Assembly (NCBI GenBank): GCA_903862375.1
Contig: CAIOXR010000040.1
Location: 1 to 7,935, forward strand
Reading direction: 5' to 3'
DNA from: an uncultured bacterium
Lineage (GTDB): Bacteria > Patescibacteriota > Minisyncoccia > Phycocordibacterales > UBA9973
DNA: 7,935 nucleotides
Position 1 is the stretch's first letter, and each line of letters starts with the position of its first letter. Position numbers and translations under genes: made by a program. The notes under the pieces are model-generated. The model was not told the DNA's origin, ran no database searches, and saw only the letters and a program-made list of their open reading frames with translations. Positions 1 through 4,771 of the stretch are shown in pieces.

Positions 1-49
1 AATATAAAATATTAATTAATAATATTGAAATATAATATCAAACTTGATA

Positions 50-58
50 ATTATACCA
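50..58 (-). promoter_or_regulatory. Possible second promoter downstream of the T-box terminator
   Basis: A perfect extended -10 box, TGGTATAAT, occurs on the minus strand 11 bases beyond the terminator. The same twelve bases (TGGTATAATTAT) form the -10 region of trpS. No convincing -35 is seen. If active, it would supply a T-box-independent transcript of the gene left of the window. In AT-rich DNA a chance match remains possible. Confidence 0.35.
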
Positions 59-68
59 CAACTAGAGA

Positions 69-121
69 CAAAAAATCGCCTCTGAAAACTTATCACATTG
101 ATAAATTTGCAGGGGCGATTT
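69..121 (-). terminator. Intrinsic terminator of the T-box leader
   Basis: On the minus strand AAATCGCC (121-114) pairs with GGCGATTT (80-73). The stem continues, after a mismatch, through CTG/CAG and, after another, an inner AAATTTATCA/TGATAAGTTT hairpin. A run of six T residues overlaps the 3' arm and its end. The 5' arm overlaps the antiterminator bases 117-111, which is the standard T-box switch. The same terminator would also stop transcripts reading through from trpS and the small membrane gene. Confidence 0.87.
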
Positions 122-270
122 CTTTTCGCGGTGCCACCCTACTTTTAACTTAATTTACTTTTAACGCAAGTATACGGAGAGTTCTACTATGTCTCATTAT
201 CTCTTAATAAATAGATTTTGAATCATTTTCTTCTCTCACCTCCCCAGTGTCAGCTGGTTCTAAGGTTGTA
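69..270 (-). promoter_or_regulatory. T-box riboswitch leader (tRNA-sensing, transcription-attenuation type)
   Basis: The minus strand carries the family's signature AGGGTGGCACCGCG exactly (140 down to 127). The antiterminator can be drawn in full: AGGG (140-137) pairs with CCCT (114-111), TGGCACC forms the seven-base bulge whose TGGC would pair with the GCCA end of an uncharged tRNA, and GCG (129-127) pairs with CGC (117-115). The 3' half of this helix is also the 5' arm of a terminator, so the two folds exclude each other. Upstream lies a short hairpin (ACCT 266-263 with AGGT 241-238, enclosing CCAG 257-254 with CTGG 247-244), then a GTGAGAGAA stretch like those in some Stem I elements. The leader is about 200 bases, so Stem I must be short. 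I could not fix the specifier codon. A ten-base direct repeat (GTTAAAAGTA on the minus strand, at 165-156 and 149-140) precedes the T-box motif. No start codon with an open frame follows inside the window, so the controlled gene begins left of base 1 and is unknown. Identity as a T-box is secure; amino-acid specificity is not. Confidence 0.9.
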
Positions 271-275
271 ATCTT

Positions 276-304
276 ATAATACCATATTTAACTTTTCAAG
301 CAAA
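276..304 (-). promoter_or_regulatory. Probable promoter of the T-box transcript
   Basis: An extended -10 box, TGG followed by TATTAT (284 down to 276), lies just ahead of the T-box leader and predicts a start near base 269. A weak -35 candidate, TTGCTT (303-298), sits 16 bases upstream. The promoter lies between the stop codon of the small membrane gene (312) and the leader, so the T-box unit can be expressed independently of trpS. Confidence 0.55.
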
Positions 305-311
305 TATTATT

Positions 312-524
312 CTAATGAACTAATCCACCTATCTTTTCACAAGGATATCCAAATATAAAGGTCAGACCAACTAAAATCCAATAAAAAGGTGCAAATGCAA
401 AATATATAACTTTATCTTTCTTCCACATTGGTAAATACCACTTTTGAACTGCCATATATAACATACTCAAAGGTATATTTACTATATTTAATACAACTAA
501 AATTATCGCAAATATATATTTCAT
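312..524 (-). CDS. Small two-helix membrane protein, unknown function
   Basis: This 70-residue protein has a hydrophobic N-terminal segment (about residues 3-25), a basic loop with WKKDK around residues 34-38, and a second hydrophobic segment (about 40-60) ending in FGYPCEK. It therefore looks like a helical hairpin in the inner membrane, with no cleavage site for a signal peptidase that I can see. It begins three bases after the trpS stop codon on the same strand, so it is probably co-transcribed and perhaps translationally coupled with trpS. There is no Shine-Dalgarno sequence. It ends with TAG just before the T-box promoter. I do not recognise the family. The tight spacing and coherent two-helix pattern argue that it is a real gene rather than a chance frame. 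Confidence 0.68.
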   Translation of the reverse strand: MKYIFAIILVVLNIVNIPLSMLYMAVQKWYLPMWKKDKVIYFAFAPFYWILVGLTFIFGYPCEKIGGLVH

Positions 525-527
525 AAA

Positions 528-1535
528 TTAAAAATAATTAATTCTAATAGCTTTTCTTACTTCGGCCATTGTTTCTTTTGCTACAATACGTGCTTTTTTT
601 GTTCCGTCTTCTAAAATCTTCATAACTAATTCTGGATTTTTTTCTAATTCTAATCTTTTTGTTCGAATAGGTGAAATTATTTCTTCAAGAACATTTATTA
701 ATCTCTTTTTTATTACTACATCACCCAAACCTCCCTTTTTATATTTTTCTTTTAATTCTGCTATTTCTTTTTTATTTGAATCAAAAATATCAAGATAAGA
801 AAAAACAACATTCCCTTCTACATTACCAGGGTCTTCTACGTGTATGTGTTTCGGATCTGTATACATACTCATCACTTTTTGAGTAATTTCTTTTAAACTA
901 TCTGAAAGATAAATTCCATTATTTAAAGATTTACCCATCTTAGAATTACCATCAATGCCGATAAGACGCGGAGTGTCACCTACTAAATGTTTTACTTTAT
1001 TAAATACCTTTCCGTAATAACGATTGAAAGTATCTACAATTTCATTCACTTGCTCTATCACAGGAAGCTGATCTTCACCTACAGGTATTAAACTACTTTT
1101 ACAAAATAATATATCAGCTGCTTGTGAAATAGGATAACAAAGAAAACCAGCAGGTACATCTTCATTAAAACCTTTTTGTTTTATTTCATTTTTTACTGTT
1201 GGATTTCTTTTGAGTCTAGCAAGGGTAACTAAATTTAAAAATATAACTGTAAGTTCTGCTATTTCAGGAACTTCAGATTGTATAAACATTATTGTTTTTT
1301 TAGGATCAACACCACAAGCCAAATTATCAAGGGCGACCTCAATAACATTATCTCTAACTTTTTGTGGATTATTCGCATTATCAGTAAGTCCTTGAATATC
1401 TGCAACCATGTAAAAAGATTTACTTGACTCGTTTTGAAGTTTAATCCTATTCTGTATAGACCCTACGAAATGACCTAAATGCAGTCTGCCTGTAGGACGA
1501 TCCCCTGTAAGTACTATTTCATTCATATTTTTCAT
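528..1535 (-). CDS. trpS: Tryptophanyl-tRNA synthetase (TrpRS)
   Basis: This class Ic synthetase uses ATP to activate tryptophan and load it onto tRNA-Trp in the cytoplasm. At 335 residues it has the normal length for bacterial TrpRS. The N-terminal Rossmann fold opens with GDRPTGRLHLGH (residues 11-22), the HIGH signature. MVADIQGLTDN (43-53), PISQAADILF (135-144) and PVGEDQLPVIE (151-161) match family positions, and the second ATP-binding loop is KMGKS (199-203), a mild variant of KMSKS. The start at 1535 lies seven bases after a perfect extended -10 box, which suggests a leaderless message; a second ATG at 1526 is the alternative. The gene is transcribed divergently from dnaB and followed by a small membrane-protein gene three bases downstream. 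No T-box or trp leader precedes it; the T-box in this window lies downstream and serves another gene. Confidence 0.97.
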   Translation of the reverse strand: MKNMNEIVLTGDRPTGRLHLGHFVGSIQNRIKLQNESSKSFYMVADIQGLTDNANNPQKVRDNVIEVALDNLACGVDPKKTIMFIQSEVPEIAELTVIFLNLVTLARLKRNPTVKNEIKQKGFNEDVPAGFLCYPISQAADILFCKSSLIPVGEDQLPVIEQVNEIVDTFNRYYGKVFNKVKHLVGDTPRLIGIDGNSKMGKSLNNGIYLSDSLKEITQKVMSMYTDPKHIHVEDPGNVEGNVVFSYLDIFDSNKKEIAELKEKYKKGGLGDVVIKKRLINVLEEIISPIRTKRLELEKNPELVMKILEDGTKKARIVAKETMAEVRKAIRINYF

Positions 1536-1542
1536 ATATATA

Positions 1543-1551
1543 ATTATACCA
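1543..1551 (-). promoter_or_regulatory. trpS promoter, extended -10 box next to the start codon
   Basis: TGGTATAAT (1551 down to 1543) is followed by seven bases and then the trpS ATG. The expected transcription start, 6-8 bases after the box, falls on or next to the start codon, leaving no room for a ribosome-binding site. No clear -35 hexamer is visible, which is usual for extended -10 promoters. Confidence 0.65.
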
Positions 1552-1604
1552 AAATATTAATAGTTTTGCACATTTTACACACATACTTATAAGTAAATGC
1601 AAGT

Positions 1605-1632
1605 TTGATACTATCTCCACAAATGTTACAAT
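1605..1632 (+). promoter_or_regulatory. dnaB promoter (-35 TTGATA, extended -10 TGTTACAAT)
   Basis: TTGATA (1605-1610), a 16-base spacer and TACAAT (1627-1632) preceded by TG make a good sigma-70 type promoter. It overlaps the first possible ATG of dnaB (1631), so that codon would not be in the transcript. The next in-frame ATG, at 1640, lies seven bases beyond the -10 box, at the expected transcription start. Confidence 0.65.
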
Positions 1633-1639
1633 GACTCTT

Positions 1640-3031
1640 ATGGCTATAAACAAAAGTTCAAATATACGTATTCCTCCCCAAAGTATCGATGGGGAAAAAG
1701 CAGTTTTGGGGTCTATAATGCTCCGTCCTGGTGCAATACACGAGATAAACGATATTATAAATGAAAGCTCATTTTATGTTGCAAAACATTCAAATATTTA
1801 CAAAATTATGCTTGAGTTGTCAAGTAAAGGTGATCCTATAGATCTACTTTCTGTCTCACATAAACTTAAAGAGAAAGGTATGCTTGATTCTATCGGTGGG
1901 AATAGCTATCTTACAGATTTGAGTAACTCTGTCCCCGCTTCTACAAATATTAAATACTATGCTGATATAGTCTCGCAAAAGCATTTATTAAGAAAAATAG
2001 TAGATGCTGGTTCTGATATTTCCGAATTAGGTTTTACTGAAGAGATAGAAAATGTCTTTGAAATTCTTGATCAAGCAGAGAAAAGAATGATGGGTATAAA
2101 CAATAACATGTCGGGGCATGCTTTTACTTCTATAAAAGATAGTCTACCTGAAGCATGGGAGAGACTTGAGAAACTTCATGAGAGTAAAGGTGAGCTTCGT
2201 GGTGTGCCTACTGGCTTTCATGATCTTGATCAATATCTTTCTGGACTCCAAAAGTCTGACCTTATAATACTCGCTGCGCGTCCTTCTATGGGTAAGACAA
2301 CCTTAGCTTTAGATATCGCTCGTCAAGCTGCACTTAATCATGGTACTCCTGTAGTTATCTTTTCTCTTGAAATGAGTACTCAACAGTTAGTAGACAGAAT
2401 GCTTGCCGCTCAAGCTAGAGTAAATGCTTGGAATCTTCGAACTGGTAATCTTACTTCTGAAAGTGAATTCGCTAAAATACGTGACTCTCTTGATCTACTT
2501 TCAAAAGCTCCTATATTCATCGATGACTTAGCAGGTAACTCTATCGTCCGTATGCGCTCTGTCTGTCGTCGCATCAGAGCCGAACATGGTATCGGACTTA
2601 TAATAGTCGACTACTTACAGTTGATGTCTACATCAAAAAATTATGATAATATGGTGAATCAAGTAACTGAATTATCACGATCACTTAAAGCACTTGCAAA
2701 AGAATTTGATGTACCGGTTATAGCACTTTCACAGCTGAACCGTGCAGTTGAAACTCGCGGAGGACGTCCTAGATTATCTGACCTTCGAGATTCAGGTTCT
2801 ATCGAGCAGGATGCTGATATCGTTATGTTCATTCACAGAGAAGATAAGGGTAAAGATGAAAGTGAGAAAACAAATATTGCTGAGATATTAATTGAAAAAC
2901 ATAGGAATGGACCAGTCGGTAAAGTAGATCTATACTTTGATGAAAAGATGACAACTTTCGTTTCAATAGATAAGTCTGGAGTAAATCAATTCACACCAAG
3001 TTCTACAAATAAAGCAATTGATCAGTTTTAA
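1640..3031 (+). CDS. dnaB: Replicative DNA helicase DnaB
   Basis: This hexameric 5'-3' helicase unwinds DNA at the replication fork and recruits primase. The N-terminal DnaB domain starts at PPQSIDGEKAVLGS, followed by a linker and the RecA-like C-terminal motor. Residues here are counted from the first ATG at 1631. Walker A is ARPSMGKTT (216-224), the catalytic-glutamate strand is SLEMS (245-249), and Walker B is IIVDYLQLM (324-332). The SQLNRAVETR segment (367-376) and the arginine-finger region RLSDLRDSGSIEQDAD (381-396) are intact. There is no intein, although this family is a frequent intein host. At about 463 residues it is full length. I chose ATG 1640 over 1631 because the -10 box overlaps the latter. 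The gene is divergent from trpS and is followed by a palindrome and recR. It looks somewhat less AT-rich than its neighbours. Confidence 0.97.
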   Translation: MAINKSSNIRIPPQSIDGEKAVLGSIMLRPGAIHEINDIINESSFYVAKHSNIYKIMLELSSKGDPIDLLSVSHKLKEKGMLDSIGGNSYLTDLSNSVPASTNIKYYADIVSQKHLLRKIVDAGSDISELGFTEEIENVFEILDQAEKRMMGINNNMSGHAFTSIKDSLPEAWERLEKLHESKGELRGVPTGFHDLDQYLSGLQKSDLIILAARPSMGKTTLALDIARQAALNHGTPVVIFSLEMSTQQLVDRMLAAQARVNAWNLRTGNLTSESEFAKIRDSLDLLSKAPIFIDDLAGNSIVRMRSVCRRIRAEHGIGLIIVDYLQLMSTSKNYDNMVNQVTELSRSLKALAKEFDVPVIALSQLNRAVETRGGRPRLSDLRDSGSIEQDADIVMFIHREDKGKDESEKTNIAEILIEKHRNGPVGKVDLYFDEKMTTFVSIDKSGVNQFTPSSTNKAIDQF

Positions 3032-3043
3032 AATATAAGCTAC

Positions 3044-3120
3044 ATCGAAATATTCTTTTTCTCAGGTCCTCGGACGAGGGAGGACTAGGGGGCAGACCAT
3101 TCGAAAAAGAACATTTCGAT
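3044..3120. repeat. Long imperfect palindrome with GC-rich core between dnaB and recR
   Basis: Two 18-base arms, ATCGAAATATTCTTTTTC (3044-3061) and GAAAAAGAACATTTCGAT (3103-3120), pair with a single A/C mismatch. The 41-base interior is strikingly GC-rich for this window and can fold further: GGTC (3065-3068) with GACC (3095-3098) around CCTC (3068-3071) and GAGG (3076-3079), or alternatively GGTCCTC (3065-3071) with GAGGACT (3080-3086). No T-run follows the structure on either strand, so it is not a standard intrinsic terminator. It may be a structured RNA, an RNA processing signal or a small palindromic repeat copied elsewhere in the genome. It ends 20 bases before the recR start. Confidence 0.8.
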
Positions 3121-3140
3121 TCCGCAATAATAAAAAAAAT

Positions 3141-3755
3141 ATGAATCCTATAGATAAATTAACTGAATATTTTAAAGAATTCCCTGGAATTGGTGAGCGC
3201 CAAGCCAAGCGTTTTGTATACTTCTTATTACATAAAAATCCTACTTATGTAAAAGAACTTGGAGATAAAATTATTGATTTGAAGAATACTATTCACCAGT
3301 GTCCTTCTTGTTTCCTATTCTTCCAATCAAAGCAAGATCAACTTTGTGATAACTGTAGTAATACAAAAACAGATAAGACTTCCCTACTTATCGTTGAGAA
3401 AGATGCTGACTATGAGAATATTAGAAGAAGTAAAAATTATAATGGTTTGTATTTTATACTAGGTGGACTTGTGCCAATAGTTACTAAGGACACACCTACT
3501 TTTGTCCGAACTAAAGAATTATTAAGAAATATTGATAATCAATCAAATCAAAATAATCTGAAAGAAGTAATTATTGCTTTATCACTTAACCCTCAAGGTG
3601 AACATACTGACATGTATTTAAGAGAATTACTGATACCCCTAAAAGATAAATATGATTTGAATATTGTATCCCTCGGTCGTGGCCTTTCTACTGGCACCGA
3701 GCTTGAGTACTCCGACTCCGAAACAATTAAGAATGCGCTAAGGAATAGAGCATAA
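3141..3755 (+). CDS. recR: Recombination mediator protein RecR
   Basis: RecR forms a ring that, with RecO (and RecF), loads RecA on single-stranded gaps during recombinational repair. At 204 residues it has the normal length. The order of domains is typical: helix-hairpin-helix FPGIGERQAKR (14-24), a four-cysteine zinc site C54-x2-C57-x11-C69-x2-C72, a Toprim domain beginning LLIVEKDAD (82-90), and the C-terminal GRGLSTGTELEYSD segment (179-192), which matches the family's RGLP.G..LEY.D end. The usual LGG..SP.dG stretch reads LGGLVPIVTKD here, a divergent form. The start has no Shine-Dalgarno sequence, only an A-rich run. The gene may be transcribed with dnaB through the palindrome upstream. 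Its dnaX and ybaB partners, common in other genomes, are not adjacent. Confidence 0.95.
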   Translation: MNPIDKLTEYFKEFPGIGERQAKRFVYFLLHKNPTYVKELGDKIIDLKNTIHQCPSCFLFFQSKQDQLCDNCSNTKTDKTSLLIVEKDADYENIRRSKNYNGLYFILGGLVPIVTKDTPTFVRTKELLRNIDNQSNQNNLKEVIIALSLNPQGEHTDMYLRELLIPLKDKYDLNIVSLGRGLSTGTELEYSDSETIKNALRNRA

Positions 3756-3769
3756 CATAAGTAAATAGA

Positions 3770-3810
3770 AATTCAGCCCCGAAGCAAAGCTACAGGACTG
3801 AATTATTTTT
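3770..3810. terminator. Bidirectional terminator between convergent recR and rplU
   Basis: AATTCAG (3770-3776) pairs with CTGAATT (3798-3804), extended by a CC/GG pair inside and a small AGC/GCT hairpin at the tip. On the plus strand ATTTTT follows at once, fitting a terminator for recR. On the minus strand the hairpin is followed by TTTCTATTT, so it can also end rplU transcripts. The position between two converging genes agrees with this. Confidence 0.75.
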
Positions 3811-3814
3811 AGTA

Positions 3815-4177
3815 TTATTTAATTGCTGAGATTTTGACTTCTATGTAAGGCTGGCGGTGACCGTTCTTCTTCAAATATCTACTCTTTTGTTTATATTTTA
3901 CTACAGTGACTGTCTTACCTTTACCTGCTTTTTGGAAAAGTGATTCTACTTTTGCCCCAGCTATATATGGATTTCCGATAGTTGTGTCTACTCCATTATC
4001 TACAAGTAGGACTTTATCAAAAGTAATTTTATCTCCGACTGCAAATTCGCCTTCTAATTTCTCGATTTTAAGAATATCTCCGACTGCAACTTTGTACTGC
4101 TTACCTCCTGTGAAGATTACAGCAAATTCCTTACTTTCTTCATTTGTATTTTTTGTTGTTTTTTTAGCTGTTACCAT
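3815..4177 (-). CDS. rplU: 50S ribosomal protein L21 (bL21)
   Basis: L21 binds 23S rRNA in the large ribosomal subunit. The core is clear: FAVIFTGGKQYKV near residues 18-30 matches the family start (Y/FAVI.TGGKQY.V), and the end KKNGHRQPYIEVKI matches the rRNA-binding signature KK.GHRQ.YTEVKI. I set the start at ATG 4177, giving 120 residues. An upstream TTG at 4237 would lie before the predicted transcription start and would add a segment unlike any L21. The family is usually about 100-105 residues; the extra N-terminal 17 or so are polar and lysine/threonine-rich (VTAKKTTKNTNEESK), likely disordered. The gene stands alone: rpmA (L27), its usual partner, is not next to it. No Shine-Dalgarno sequence is visible. 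Confidence 0.95.
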   Translation of the reverse strand: MVTAKKTTKNTNEESKEFAVIFTGGKQYKVAVGDILKIEKLEGEFAVGDKITFDKVLLVDNGVDTTIGNPYIAGAKVESLFQKAGKGKTVTVVKYKQKSRYLKKNGHRQPYIEVKISAIK

Positions 4178-4187
4178 ATATTTATAT

Positions 4188-4221
4188 TTGTAGATAGCTT
4201 TATTTATCCAACTTTCTACAA
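4188..4221 (-). promoter_or_regulatory. Hairpin in the rplU 5' leader
   Basis: On the minus strand TTGTAGA (4221-4215) pairs perfectly with TCTACAA (4194-4188). After one A/A mismatch, AGTT (4213-4210) pairs with AGCT (4199-4196), leaving the ten-base loop GGATAAATAA. The predicted transcription start (about 4220) places the hairpin at the very 5' end of the mRNA, and its base is ten bases before the start codon. Several bacteria have L21 leader structures; whether this one works the same way is inference. Confidence 0.55.
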
Positions 4222-4226
4222 CCCTT

Positions 4227-4255
4227 ATAATACACAAAAGTTAGCAAAATTGCAA
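4227..4255 (-). promoter_or_regulatory. rplU promoter (-35 TTGCAA, 17-base spacer, -10 TATTAT)
   Basis: TTGCAA (4255-4250) and TATTAT (4232-4227) on the minus strand have the ideal 17-base spacing. Transcription would begin near 4220, leaving a leader of about 43 bases before the rplU ATG at 4177. The -35 box lies only nine bases from the -10 box of the divergent CorA-like gene. Confidence 0.65.
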
Positions 4256-4270
4256 GTAGGACTGTATAAT
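4241..4270 (+). promoter_or_regulatory. Promoter of the CorA-like gene and cysS
   Basis: A perfect TATAAT (4265-4270) has a weak -35 candidate, TTAGCA (4241-4246), 18 bases upstream. The ATG at 4277 lies six bases after the box, at the expected transcription start, so the message would be leaderless. The region overlaps the rplU promoter on the other strand. Confidence 0.55.
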
Positions 4271-4276
4271 ATGAAA

Positions 4277-4771
4277 ATGATATCAAAATATAATCATAAA
4301 GAGTTGAATTGGATTGATTTAGAATCACCAAAGAAAGAAGAGATAGAACATGTATTAGAAAAGTACACTATCCCAACTCTAATTAAAAATTACTTATCAT
4401 CACCTAAAATAGATGACAAAATAGAGATAAATAATGAGTATATATACATTTCAATATATAATAAGATAATATTCTTTGTAAGTGATGATTTAGTCTTATC
4501 AATACATAATACCCATTTGACAGCTATCGATCAATTCACTAAAGAAATGGAACTTGATATGGTATCAAATGAGAAAATAAATAGTAATTGGTTATTATTT
4601 GCATATTTATTGAAAAATTTATATATTAATTTTGATAATGAATTAGTTACAAATATTCAAAAAATCCAGAAATTAAAAAACCAGTTATCAAATAAAAATA
4701 AAGTAATTCATAAATTTATCATATTCTTAATATTATTATTAATTTCACTTATTATATCTATATGGCTTTAA
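4277..4771 (+). CDS. Short CorA-like membrane protein lacking the ion pore
   Basis: About 164 residues. The N-terminal part resembles the cytoplasmic domain of CorA-family Mg2+/Co2+ channels: LNWIDLESPKKEEIEHVLEKY (residues 10-30, fits the family's .WIDL..P..eEi pattern), then SSPKIDDKIEINNEYIYISI, a strand like the family's FIVG..fLIT segment (FFVSDDLVLSIHN), and helices such as LLFAYLLKNLYINFDNEL. It then ends with one transmembrane helix (about the last 22 residues). A normal CorA is about 300 residues or more, with a long stalk helix, two membrane helices and a GMN motif between them; stalk, first helix and GMN are all absent. It is unlikely to conduct ions by itself. ATG 4277 is chosen from the -10 box spacing; ATG 4271 and TTG 4250 are in frame upstream. 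It overlaps the cysS start by ten bases. The family link is by pattern recognition only. Confidence 0.6.
   Translation: MISKYNHKELNWIDLESPKKEEIEHVLEKYTIPTLIKNYLSSPKIDDKIEINNEYIYISIYNKIIFFVSDDLVLSIHNTHLTAIDQFTKEMELDMVSNEKINSNWLLFAYLLKNLYINFDNELVTNIQKIQKLKNQLSNKNKVIHKFIIFLILLLISLIISIWL
4750..4755 (+). promoter_or_regulatory. Possible internal -10 box for cysS
   Basis: TATTAT lies six bases before the cysS ATG, inside the end of the CorA-like gene, repeating the spacing seen at three other starts in the window. It could give a leaderless cysS transcript. The local sequence is almost pure A and T, so a chance match is quite possible. Confidence 0.35.

Noticed and set aside
1..49. AT-rich inverted repeats and plus-strand TATAAT at the left edge
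   Set aside because: In almost pure A/T sequence such matches are expected by chance, and no plus-strand gene follows them.
671..886. Plus-strand open frame inside trpS
   Set aside because: It lies wholly opposite a well-conserved gene, has a composition that simply mirrors it, and shows no promoter or recognisable domain.
1210..1395. Plus-strand open frame inside trpS
   Set aside because: Same reason: a short antisense shadow of the TrpRS coding sequence with no start signals.
3044..3120. Palindrome between dnaB and recR as a tRNA or a standard terminator
   Set aside because: It has no cloverleaf arms or CCA-type end fitting a tRNA, and no T-run after the stem on either strand.
3906..4193. 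Plus-strand open frame opposite rplU with a hydrophobic end
   Set aside because: The opposite strand codes for an unmistakable L21, and the apparent hydrophobic tail is the complement of its lysine-rich N-terminus.
4178..4237. Longer rplU start at TTG 4237
   Set aside because: It precedes the predicted transcription start near 4220, and its translation is unlike any L21 N-terminus.
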